The notes beneath the pieces were generated by a model. It worked only from the letters and a program-made list of their open reading frames with translations. It was not told the DNA's origin and did no database searches. Source: Chitinophagaceae bacterium (GTDB taxonomy: Bacteria; Bacteroidota; Bacteroidia; Chitinophagales; Chitinophagaceae). From it: 36,270 bases of DNA. A program made the translations under genes and the position numbers. The stretch is from the NCBI GenBank assembly GCA_947458625.1, contig CANGZN010000005.1, positions 1 through 36,270 on the forward strand, in the 5' to 3' direction. Positions 17,146 through 25,371 of this stretch are shown piece by piece; position 1 is the stretch's first letter; each line of letters begins with the position of its first letter.

Positions 17146-18480
17146 GTGAAACGGATCCTCCCCTTGATCATTTTATTGATCAGCTTATCACTGATCGGCA
17201 TCATCGGCATACAAGTGTCGTGGGTGAAGAATATGGTGTTGCTGCGCCAGGAGCAAATCAAACACAGTGTGGAGGAGGCAACGATTTGGGTAGGCAACGA
17301 TCTGATCACACGCAAAGGCAGCCCTCTTACCACCCGGCCTTTCTGGGATGACGGTTTCTTATCCAAGATCTTTCGACCACCTTCCATCGGGCAGCAGGTA
17401 TCTGTAGAGGAGGTCGATAAAAAATTCAGACAGGCTTTTCAATTGTATCATCTTCCGGAGCGCATGCGATTTGAATTCGGTATCGCATCCTTTGAGGCAG
17501 CAGATAATAACGCGTTCGAACGCGTATCCCCCAATTTCATACAAGCGTATTCTGACACGGCCAACAATTTTACATTCAATTGGGTGCTCGAAGCAATGAG
17601 CGGCACGGTGGGTGAGAATTTAGGAAGAGGGGAGGTGTTGTTTGTAGTGATTCCTGATATCCGTTCCCTGGTCTTACAATCTCTTTGGTGGCCGATCGCG
17701 GTTTCCATCCTGTTCACGTTGATCATTGTTACTGCTTTCTATTTAACGCTTCGTACGATGGTCCGACAGAAGAAACTGGTGGAGATCAAGAATGATTTCA
17801 TCAATAACATGACGCATGAATTCAAAACACCCATTGCCACCATCTCTTTGGCCGTGGATGCCTTGCGGAATGAAAAGGTGAAAGCAGATCCGGCGCGCAT
17901 GAGTTATTTCAATTCGATCATCAAAGAAGAAAATCTGCGGATGAATCGTCAGGTTGAATCCATTCTTCGTGCTTCTCAATTAGAGCGACAGGATTTCGAG
18001 ATCGAATTCAAACCCGTGCATGTTCACCCCTTGATTGAGCAGGTGGTGGGTACCTACGCGCTTCAGTTGGAGTCACGAGGCGGAAAGATCGAACTGTCTT
18101 TGCAGGCTTCGAACGATCTGATTCAGGCCGATGAGGGTCATATGTCAAATCTGATCAGCAATTTGGTCGACAATGCGTTGAAATATTCCAAACAGGATGT
18201 GGCGCCAGCGGTGAAGATCGAAACCTGGGCAGCCCCCGGTCATTTACATATCGCCATCACCGATAATGGCATCGGGATGACACGCGATACACTCAAGCGG
18301 ATCTATGAGAAATTCTATCGGGCACACACCGGTAATATTCATAATGTGAAAGGGTTCGGACTCGGGCTGAGTTACGTAAAAACGTTGGTGGATGCGCATC
18401 GGGGTACGATCACGGCAGAAAGTACCCTCGGAAAGGGGAGTCGTTTTCAGTTGCGTTTTCCACAGCGCGGAACTGCTTAA
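17146..18480 (+). CDS. Sensor histidine kinase (two TM helices, no adjacent response regulator)
   Basis: H-box NNMTHEFKTPIATISLAVDALRN, N-box LISNLVDNALKYSKQ, G boxes DNGIGMTRDTLKRIYEKFYR, GFGLGLSYVKTLVDAHRGTI. No ATG start; TTG 17137 or GTG 17146. Confidence 0.92.
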   Translation: MKRILPLIILLISLSLIGIIGIQVSWVKNMVLLRQEQIKHSVEEATIWVGNDLITRKGSPLTTRPFWDDGFLSKIFRPPSIGQQVSVEEVDKKFRQAFQLYHLPERMRFEFGIASFEAADNNAFERVSPNFIQAYSDTANNFTFNWVLEAMSGTVGENLGRGEVLFVVIPDIRSLVLQSLWWPIAVSILFTLIIVTAFYLTLRTMVRQKKLVEIKNDFINNMTHEFKTPIATISLAVDALRNEKVKADPARMSYFNSIIKEENLRMNRQVESILRASQLERQDFEIEFKPVHVHPLIEQVVGTYALQLESRGGKIELSLQASNDLIQADEGHMSNLISNLVDNALKYSKQDVAPAVKIETWAAPGHLHIAITDNGIGMTRDTLKRIYEKFYRAHTGNIHNVKGFGLGLSYVKTLVDAHRGTITAESTLGKGSRFQLRFPQRGTA

Positions 18481-18492
18481 TTGGTTCACGCA

Positions 18493-19710
18493 TTAACTTC
18501 TCCAAAGCAAACTACTATCACCATAGCTCAAAAAGCGAAAATCGTTCTCCATCGCATAGGAATAGACTCTCCTCCAGTCCTCCCCGATAAAAGCAGAAAT
18601 AAGCAAGAGTAAAGTAGATCGGGGTTGATGAAAATTCGTGATGATGCCGTCTGCCATTCGAATCTGATAGCCGGGCGCGATCAGTAGCTCGGTACGCGAC
18701 CACAAAGAGTCGATCCCGTTATTATCCATTTTTTTCATGAGGGCTTCGATCGCCGCAGGCACGGAAACCGGATCGGGTGTTTCATAGGGTTCCCATTGTG
18801 TCAGCAGGTCTAGTGAAGCATGCTGGTTTTGGCAGAGTCGGTTGCCCAGCCAATAAATGGATTCTAGCGTTCGAAGGGTGGTGGTTCCTACGACAACGCG
18901 TTTCCCTTGGTGTTGCAGGAGTTTACTCAGCAAGGATCTTTGTATGTGGATCCATTCTCCGTGCATGGCATGATTCTCCAGCCGATCAGCGGTAACGGGT
19001 TTGAACGTGCCGGCTCCAACATGCAACGTCACTGGCAACGGCTCGATGTTGATTTGCTTCAGTGCCTTCAACACGCTATCGGTGAAATGCAGTCCGGCTG
19101 TAGGCGCCGCTACGGATCCGTTCTGCTGTGCGTAGGTGGTTTGATAATCGGTTTGGTCTGCCTCCTGAGGAGCTCGTTTGATGTAAGGCGGTAAGGGGAT
19201 GCGGCCTGCTCGTTCCAGTACTTCTCCAAAACTGCCAATGGCTTCAGGCCATTCAAATAGAATCTGAAAATCCGTCTCGCCTTTTTCCAGGAGATGCGCC
19301 GTTAGGTATTCCTCCTTTTCGGAGTCCGGAAGCAATAATTGAAGGGGGGTTCCCTTTTTCCATTTAGAGGCACCACCGATCAGACATCTCCAATAAACAC
19401 GTCCCCGAGAGTTCAATGCCATCGAAGGTTCGGAATACATAGGATCGGGCTCCAAACAAAATACTTCTATCCGACCGCCGGTCGCTTTCTCAAAAAGCAA
19501 ACGGGCCGGAATGACTCGGGAATCATTGACACATAGCTGAACGCCGGACCCCAGCTCCTCGGTTAATTCATAGAACGGGCGATGATGTATTTGCCCCTCC
19601 CGATAAATCAATAAGCGGGAATGGTCCTTCGGGTGCACCGGATATGCAGCGATCCGGTCCAAGGGAAGATCGTAGTCAAAAGCGGAAATATCAATCAAGC
19701 GTGGATCCAT
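18493..19710 (-). CDS. queA: S-adenosylmethionine:tRNA ribosyltransferase-isomerase, QueA family
   Basis: FDYDLPLDRIAAYPVHPKDHSRLL, VNDSRVIPARLLFEKATGGRIEVF, GRIPLPPYIKR, GSVAAPTAGLHFT, LHVGAGTFKPV, ITNFHQPRSTLLLLISAFIG, FLSYGDSSLL. Start ATG 19710 (MDPRLIDIS); the upstream ORF extension is probably non-coding. Confidence 0.88.
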   Translation of the reverse strand: MDPRLIDISAFDYDLPLDRIAAYPVHPKDHSRLLIYREGQIHHRPFYELTEELGSGVQLCVNDSRVIPARLLFEKATGGRIEVFCLEPDPMYSEPSMALNSRGRVYWRCLIGGASKWKKGTPLQLLLPDSEKEEYLTAHLLEKGETDFQILFEWPEAIGSFGEVLERAGRIPLPPYIKRAPQEADQTDYQTTYAQQNGSVAAPTAGLHFTDSVLKALKQINIEPLPVTLHVGAGTFKPVTADRLENHAMHGEWIHIQRSLLSKLLQHQGKRVVVGTTTLRTLESIYWLGNRLCQNQHASLDLLTQWEPYETPDPVSVPAAIEALMKKMDNNGIDSLWSRTELLIAPGYQIRMADGIITNFHQPRSTLLLLISAFIGEDWRRVYSYAMENDFRFLSYGDSSLLWRS

Positions 19711-19775
19711 ACGCAACCAACCGTTGTGTGCTGCAAAAGTCACTAAAAAGGCTTGATTAAATCTCAATTCACAGG

Positions 19776-19805
19776 TTTTCCACACTAATCCACATCTAAC
19801 GCACA
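19776..19805 (-). promoter_or_regulatory. Three TGTG-type boxes facing queA (MraZ-like or DnaA-box-like)
   Basis: Minus strand TGTGCGTTA (19805-19797), TGTGGATTA (19794-19786), TGTGGAAAA (19784-19776). Confidence 0.35.
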
Positions 19806-19832
19806 TGAATTTGTCAAAATCATCATCAAAAA

Positions 19833-19867
19833 TCAATGAAACACCATGCAGTAAGGGGTTTCATTGA
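19833..19867. repeat. Inverted repeat in the divergent queA/mraZ intergenic region
   Basis: TCAATGAAAC (19833-19842) and GTTTCATTGA (19858-19867), perfect 10-bp arms with a 15-nt spacer. Confidence 0.75.
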
Positions 19868-19902
19868 ATAGATATGTGGGGATAAATTAACACCCCCCAA
19901 AA

Positions 19903-19936
19903 TTTGGTCTTACGGTGGTAAAAAGTGTTATTTTGT
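19903..19936 (+). promoter_or_regulatory. Candidate dcw/mraZ promoter
   Basis: TTTG (19903-19906), N22, TTATTTTG (19929-19936): one mismatch to the Bacteroidota -33/-7 consensus, 36 bp upstream of the mraZ ATG. Confidence 0.55.
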
Positions 19937-19948
19937 GTCAATGCGGGT
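19915..19948 (+). promoter_or_regulatory. Candidate MraZ operator: G-rich boxes at 10-bp phase
   Basis: GTGGT (19915), GTGTT (19925), GTGTC (19935), GGGTC (19945), each exactly 10 bp apart, overlapping the promoter. Confidence 0.5.
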
Positions 19949-19972
19949 CAATGCCTGCTCAACCTACTGATA

Positions 19973-20440
19973 ATGACCGGTTTCATTGGAGAATACGAAG
20001 CAACACTGGACGCCAAGGGGCGGTTTCTGCTTCCGGCTGGCTTTAAGAAGCAGTTGCCGGAGGGGGAGGGGTTGCAGTTCGTTATGAACCGGGGGTTTGA
20101 GAAAAGTCTGGCGTTGTATCCCATTCGGAATTGGGAGCCGCTTTTTGCCGACATCAGCAAGTTGAATGACTTCGATCCGAAGGTGCGGGAGTTTCGTCGC
20201 TACTTCCTGAATGGGGCGACGATGGTGGAGCCTGATACGGCGGGTCGATTATTGGTGCCACCAAACCTGAAGGGGCATGCCAATCTCCAGCGCGACATCG
20301 TGCTGGTGGCGGCCGTAAACAAGATTGAGATCTGGGATAGTAATACGTACAAGCAGTTCTTTGATTCGTTCTCTCCGGAGGCGTTCAGCAAGCTGGCGCA
20401 AGAAGTGATGGTTCCTAACCAGCACGCAACCGGTCAATAA
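19973..20440 (+). CDS. mraZ: Division/cell wall cluster transcriptional regulator MraZ
   Basis: MTGFIGEYEATLDAKGRFLLPAGFKKQL, RRYFLNGATMVEPDTAGRLLVPPNLKGHANLQRDIVLVAAVNKIEIWDSNTY: duplicated AbrB-like folds, first gene of dcw. Confidence 0.95.
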   Translation: MTGFIGEYEATLDAKGRFLLPAGFKKQLPEGEGLQFVMNRGFEKSLALYPIRNWEPLFADISKLNDFDPKVREFRRYFLNGATMVEPDTAGRLLVPPNLKGHANLQRDIVLVAAVNKIEIWDSNTYKQFFDSFSPEAFSKLAQEVMVPNQHATGQ

Positions 20441-20446
20441 GTTCAG

Positions 20447-21379
20447 ATGGAAAGGAAGGTAACACCACAGGCTTCCGATCCATCCTACCACGTGCCCGTG
20501 CTGTTGCGCGAGGCGGTGGAGGGGCTGAACATTCGGCCGGACGGCATTTATGTCGATTGCACGTTGGGTGGGGGAGGTCATGGTCGTGCGCTATTGCAGC
20601 AGTTGGGTCCGAATGGCAAATTGATCGCGTTCGATCAGGATGCTGATGCGGTTCAGAATCTTCCAGCCGATTCGAGGGTGCAATTCTGGCCTCAGAACTT
20701 TCGTCATCTCCGACGTTTTCTGCGTTTGTCGGGAATCGATCAGGTTGATGGTGTGCTGGCCGATCTGGGTGTTAGCAGTCATCAGTTCGATGAAGCGGAT
20801 CGTGGTTTTTCCATCCGCTTCGAAGGGCCGTTGGACATGCGGATGGACCAGCGTCAATCGATGACGGCGGCTGATGTGATCGCTCAATATGAAGAATCGG
20901 CGTTGCATCGGATGTTCGAGCAATATGGCGAGGTAACCAATTCGCGCACCTTGGCACGTTTGCTTGTCTCACAACGGCAACATGTGAAAATTGATTCGAC
21001 TGAAGCGCTGAAGCAGGTCATCCGAGAGATCGTAAAGGGGAATCCCAGCAAGTATTTCGCCCAGGTATTTCAGGCCTTGCGCATGGAGGTCAATGAGGAA
21101 GTCGCGTCGTTGCAAGAGTTACTCGAGCAATTACCGGCGGTGCTCAAACCCGGTGGTCGTGCGGCCATCATCACATTTCATTCGATCGAAGACCGGCTGG
21201 TCAAGCATTTTTTCCGAAAAGGTTCTTTCGAGGACCCGGATCCAAACCCCTTTGCCCGAACTGTAACGGTCAACCCTTTTGAGGTGATCACCCGAAAGCC
21301 CGTTGAGCCGACCGAGGAAGAGAAACGAATCAACCCCCGTTCCCGAAGTGCCAAGTTGCGCATCGCTGAGAAGCGATGA
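20447..21379 (+). CDS. rsmH: 16S rRNA (cytosine1402-N4)-methyltransferase RsmH (MraW)
   Basis: YHVPVLLREAVEGLNIRPDGIYVDCTLGGGGHGRALL, GVLADLGVSSHQFDEADRGFSIRFEGPLDMRMD, FHSIEDRLVKHFFR. Confidence 0.97.
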   Translation: MERKVTPQASDPSYHVPVLLREAVEGLNIRPDGIYVDCTLGGGGHGRALLQQLGPNGKLIAFDQDADAVQNLPADSRVQFWPQNFRHLRRFLRLSGIDQVDGVLADLGVSSHQFDEADRGFSIRFEGPLDMRMDQRQSMTAADVIAQYEESALHRMFEQYGEVTNSRTLARLLVSQRQHVKIDSTEALKQVIREIVKGNPSKYFAQVFQALRMEVNEEVASLQELLEQLPAVLKPGGRAAIITFHSIEDRLVKHFFRKGSFEDPDPNPFARTVTVNPFEVITRKPVEPTEEEKRINPRSRSAKLRIAEKR

Positions 21380-21426
21380 GTGACGGCTAAGACAGAAGTA
21401 GATGAATAAAAATTAAGTAACCGATC

Positions 21427-21762
21427 ATGTCAATAAATGAAACAAAGCTGAACTGGAAGCGGTGGTTGAACTACCCCTCACTGGTGCGTCAGCTGCCATT
21501 CATTTTATACCTGACATTATTAGGCGTCGTTTATATCTACAATGGTCATTGGGCGAATAAAACCATTCGTCTCACCCAGCTCGCAGAGAAAGAGATTCGT
21601 GAATTGCAATACGAATATGTAACGGCTAAAGGTGAATTACTGGCACGCAGTATGCCAAGTGAGGTGGCCCGGGCCGTGGAGCCTTTGGGATTGAAAGCGT
21701 TATCCGGATCGCCCTGGGTGTTAAGCGATTCTTCTGTCACTGATAAAAAGCAAACCGATTGA
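21427..21762 (+). CDS. ftsL: FtsL-like cell division protein
   Basis: 111 aa, single TM (LPFILYLTLLGVVYIYNGHWA) followed by a short coiled-coil, between rsmH and ftsI. Confidence 0.85.
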   Translation: MSINETKLNWKRWLNYPSLVRQLPFILYLTLLGVVYIYNGHWANKTIRLTQLAEKEIRELQYEYVTAKGELLARSMPSEVARAVEPLGLKALSGSPWVLSDSSVTDKKQTD

Positions 21763-23900
21763 TGGATACCAAGCGCGACATATTAGCGAGGGTATACCTC
21801 AGTTTTATCGGTATAGCGGTACTGGGTTTTCTGGTATTGGGTCGGGCCGTCTACATCCAACGCGTGGAAGGAAGTTATTGGCGCGCGCTGAGTGATAGCA
21901 TGCGTCACCGGTTTGTATCACTCGATGCACAAAGAGGCACCATCTACACAGAGAATGGTGAGATGCTCAGTACCTCCATCCCCACCTTCGATGTTTATTT
22001 TGATTTTCAGGCAGATGGATTGAAAGAAAAGAAGGGAAAGCGTTTCAATGAGAAGATCGATTCGTTCGCCCGAGCGATGTCGGCTTATTTCGGCGACCGT
22101 TCCGCAGCAACCTATTCAAGTGATTTAAAAGTTGCGTTTAAACGCGGCGATCGATACTATTCCTTGAAGAAGAAACTTAGTTTCGACCAATACAAGACAT
22201 TCCGAACCTTTCCACTCGCCAACCTGGGTAGAAATAAAAGCGGACTTATCGTAGAAGTGAACTCCAAGCGATTGGTTCCTTATGGAATGTTGGCCAGTCG
22301 AACCGTAGGACTCTCACGTGAACATATTTTATCCGACGGCAAAGTCAAGAAGATGAATGTCGGATTGGAAAAAAGTTATGACTCTTTGCTGAGTGGACGG
22401 GATGGTCAGCGAATGGTTCAATATGTTGCACCCGGCACGGCGGTTCCCATCGAAGGGACTGAAACAGAGCCGCTGGATGGAAAAGATATCTACACGACGC
22501 TGGATCTCGCCATCCAAGATATCACCGAACAGGCCTTGTTGGCAAAAGTTCAACAGATCGAAGCGCTTTACGGTACCGCCATTGTGATGGAGACAGCTAC
22601 CGGTAAGATCAAAGCTATTGCGAATCTCGGTCGCCGACCCGATGGCAGTTACTGGGAAGATGATAATTATGCCTTGCGCAATACTGAGCCGGGATCGACG
22701 ATCAAACTGGCGACTTTGCTTGCTGTATTGGATAAGGGGACATCTTCTATTGACGATACAGTGACCATCGGTTCCACCAGCAAAGGGCTGGTTGCCTCCA
22801 AATGGGTAACCGATGCCGAGCGCTCACCTAAGCCCATACTTACTGTACAAGAATGTTTTTCACACAGCTCCAATATCGGTATGAGCCGATTGGCGCTGAA
22901 AGCCTTTGGCAATAAACCAACCGAGATCAGAGAATATCTGAAACGATATGGCTTGGTCGATCGCTTGCCGATCGATCTGACTGATCTGCCTTTGCCCCGC
23001 ATCAACCCGCTCGATCAAAAAGGAAGCTCCGTCGGAAATATGCTGTGGATCAGTTTCGGGTATGGCGTGCAAGTCAGCCCGCTTCATACGCTCACGTTTT
23101 ACAACGCTGTTGCCAATGGTGGAAAAATGATGAAACCCTATCTGGTCGGTTCGATACGACAGGGTGGCGTTGCCTATCGTCAATTCGAGCCAACGGTGCT
23201 CGCGAATGCCATCGCACGCGCGGATGTAATTGAATCGGCCCGTCGTTCCTTGGAAGCAGTCGTTACCGAAGGCACCGGCCGCCGTGCATTCAAGGATCTT
23301 CCCTTCAGCGTGGCAGGAAAAACCGGAACGGCACAGGTATGGGATGGAACGTATCAATACAAGGATGGCGTTTATCAAGCATCATTCGCTGGCTATTTTC
23401 CAGCTGATCGCCCTCAGTTCAGTTGCATCGTCCTGATCCGGACCAAACCGGGCGCTTCAGATATCTACGGCGGTACGCTTGCAGCACCTGTGTTTAGAGA
23501 GATCGCGACCAAGTTGCATGCCATGTATGTTGTGTCGCCCCAACCTGTGCAGCTGGCTGTTAAAAAGGATAGCAGTTCCTCTCAATATGCAGGTAGCCGT
23601 ACGTCCCTGATGCGTGTTTATTCCGCCATGGGCATGAAACAGATCGATTCGTCGGCTAATGCCTCTTTCGTGGCCGTTCGTACCGAGCATGCTGCCAATC
23701 AATGGCAGGCTAAGAAATCGGTCACGGAAGGTATGCCCGATCTGCGCGACATGAGTTTGCGTGATGCCGTGCTGCAAGTGGAGCAGCTGCGTGCCAGTAT
23801 TCAAATTGAAGTCAAAGGGAAAGGAAAAATAAAAAATCAATCCGTGTTGCCGGGAGCGCCGATCGCACGCGGATCCAAACTGATCCTTGAACTGAACTAA
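21762..23900 (+). CDS. ftsI: Penicillin-binding protein, FtsI/PBP3 transpeptidase with C-terminal PASTA domain
   Basis: Transpeptidase motifs EPGSTIKLATLL, SHSSNIG, VAGKTGTAQVW. C-terminal PASTA-like MPDLRDMSLRDAVLQVEQLRASIQIEVKGKGKIKNQSVLPGAPI. ATG 21762 overlaps the ftsL stop as TGATG. Confidence 0.95.
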   Translation: MDTKRDILARVYLSFIGIAVLGFLVLGRAVYIQRVEGSYWRALSDSMRHRFVSLDAQRGTIYTENGEMLSTSIPTFDVYFDFQADGLKEKKGKRFNEKIDSFARAMSAYFGDRSAATYSSDLKVAFKRGDRYYSLKKKLSFDQYKTFRTFPLANLGRNKSGLIVEVNSKRLVPYGMLASRTVGLSREHILSDGKVKKMNVGLEKSYDSLLSGRDGQRMVQYVAPGTAVPIEGTETEPLDGKDIYTTLDLAIQDITEQALLAKVQQIEALYGTAIVMETATGKIKAIANLGRRPDGSYWEDDNYALRNTEPGSTIKLATLLAVLDKGTSSIDDTVTIGSTSKGLVASKWVTDAERSPKPILTVQECFSHSSNIGMSRLALKAFGNKPTEIREYLKRYGLVDRLPIDLTDLPLPRINPLDQKGSSVGNMLWISFGYGVQVSPLHTLTFYNAVANGGKMMKPYLVGSIRQGGVAYRQFEPTVLANAIARADVIESARRSLEAVVTEGTGRRAFKDLPFSVAGKTGTAQVWDGTYQYKDGVYQASFAGYFPADRPQFSCIVLIRTKPGASDIYGGTLAAPVFREIATKLHAMYVVSPQPVQLAVKKDSSSSQYAGSRTSLMRVYSAMGMKQIDSSANASFVAVRTEHAANQWQAKKSVTEGMPDLRDMSLRDAVLQVEQLRASIQIEVKGKGKIKNQSVLPGAPIARGSKLILELN

Positions 23901-23902
23901 GC

Positions 23903-25363
23903 ATGACCGTACAGGAATTATTATATCGCGTTACCATCCAAGCCGTCAGTGGAGAACTGACGAGCGATATAAATGCGCTGCATACGGATTCCCGTAGGGT
24001 GACTCCGGGTTCAGCCTTCATTGCCTTGCGCGGTACACAGGTCGATGGTCATGATTACATCCAACAGGCACGTTCGAACGGTGCTACCTTGATCGTTGCC
24101 GAGACAGCACCCGATACTGAAACATCCGCTGTCTGGATCCAAACAGCCGATTCGTCGATCGCGCTGGCGGTGATGGCGGCTAACTTTTATGGTGATCCTG
24201 CCAAACAACTGAAAATAGTTGGCGTAACAGGTACCAACGGAAAAACAACGGTAGCAACGCTTCTTTATAAACTATTCCGTTCCATGGGATATCGGTGCGG
24301 ACTGCTGAGCACTGTAGAAAATCGGATCGAAGGAGAAGTAGTTGAATCGACGCATACCACACCTGATGCCATCCAGCTCCACGGCTTGTTGCGTAAAATG
24401 GTAGAGGCAGATTGTAGCTATGTATTCATGGAGGCCAGTTCGCATGCGATCCATCAGCATCGCATACATGGTATTTCATTTGCGGGCGGAATTTTTACGA
24501 ACATCACACATGACCATCTCGATTATCATAAAACCTTCGATGAATACATCCGGGTTAAAAAATCCTTTTTTGATGGGCTGTCCGCCGATGCCTTCGCGTT
24601 GAGCAATGCGGATGATAAGCGCGGTGCGGTCATGCTTCAGAACACGCCGGCACGAAGTGCCTACTACGCGTTCCGCACGTTAGCCGATTTCAAAGGAAAA
24701 GTGCTGGAGAACGGATTGGATGGGTTATTACTATCGATTGATCAGGTAGATGTACACTTCCGACTCATCGGTGAATTCAATGCCTATAATTTATTGGCGG
24801 TGTATGGTGCTGCTTGTTTACTGGGCGCCGATAAACAAGAGGTACTTACTCACCTCAGTCAACTGGCAGGTGCCACAGGCCGATTTGATTGTTATCGCTC
24901 AACGAACGCGGGCATTCTTGGGATCATCGATTATGCACATACACCCGACGCGCTGCAAAATGTGCTGAGTACCATCACTCGTTTGCGCCAGGGATCACAG
25001 CGCGTGATCACCGTTGTGGGTTGCGGCGGAAATCGCGACGCTACGAAGCGCCCTGTTATGGCTAAGGTTGCCTGCACACTCAGCGATCAAGCCATTTTTA
25101 CCAGTGACAATCCACGTTTCGAGGATCCCCAACAGATTCTAGCTGATATGGAGCGGGAATTGACCGTGACCGAGCGACGTAAATCACTTTCCATTTTGGA
25201 TCGCCGCGAAGCGATCAAGACCGCCGTTCAGCTGGCTGCCCCGAATGACATTCTCTTGGTGGCCGGTAAAGGACATGAACATTATCAGGAAGTGGCCGGC
25301 CGTCGGGAACCGTTCAACGACAAGGAAACCTTACTTGAATTTTTTGAACTACTCGAAAAATAA
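23903..25363 (+). CDS. murE: UDP-N-acetylmuramoyl-L-alanyl-D-glutamate--2,6-diaminopimelate ligase
   Basis: GVTGTNGKTTVATLLYKL, STVENRIEGEVVESTHTTPDAIQLH, EASSHAIHQHR, DNPRFEDPQQI (DNPR is the DAP-type motif), VAGKGHEHYQEV. Confidence 0.97.
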   Translation: MTVQELLYRVTIQAVSGELTSDINALHTDSRRVTPGSAFIALRGTQVDGHDYIQQARSNGATLIVAETAPDTETSAVWIQTADSSIALAVMAANFYGDPAKQLKIVGVTGTNGKTTVATLLYKLFRSMGYRCGLLSTVENRIEGEVVESTHTTPDAIQLHGLLRKMVEADCSYVFMEASSHAIHQHRIHGISFAGGIFTNITHDHLDYHKTFDEYIRVKKSFFDGLSADAFALSNADDKRGAVMLQNTPARSAYYAFRTLADFKGKVLENGLDGLLLSIDQVDVHFRLIGEFNAYNLLAVYGAACLLGADKQEVLTHLSQLAGATGRFDCYRSTNAGILGIIDYAHTPDALQNVLSTITRLRQGSQRVITVVGCGGNRDATKRPVMAKVACTLSDQAIFTSDNPRFEDPQQILADMERELTVTERRKSLSILDRREAIKTAVQLAAPNDILLVAGKGHEHYQEVAGRREPFNDKETLLEFFELLEK

Positions 25364-25371
25364 ACCAAAGC

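Noticed and set aside
19776-19794. DnaA-box-like pair as evidence for a replication origin
   Set aside because: Only imperfect boxes, no dnaA/dnaN/gidA-type context and no AT-rich unwinding region. Kept only as an alternative explanation for the regulatory boxes.
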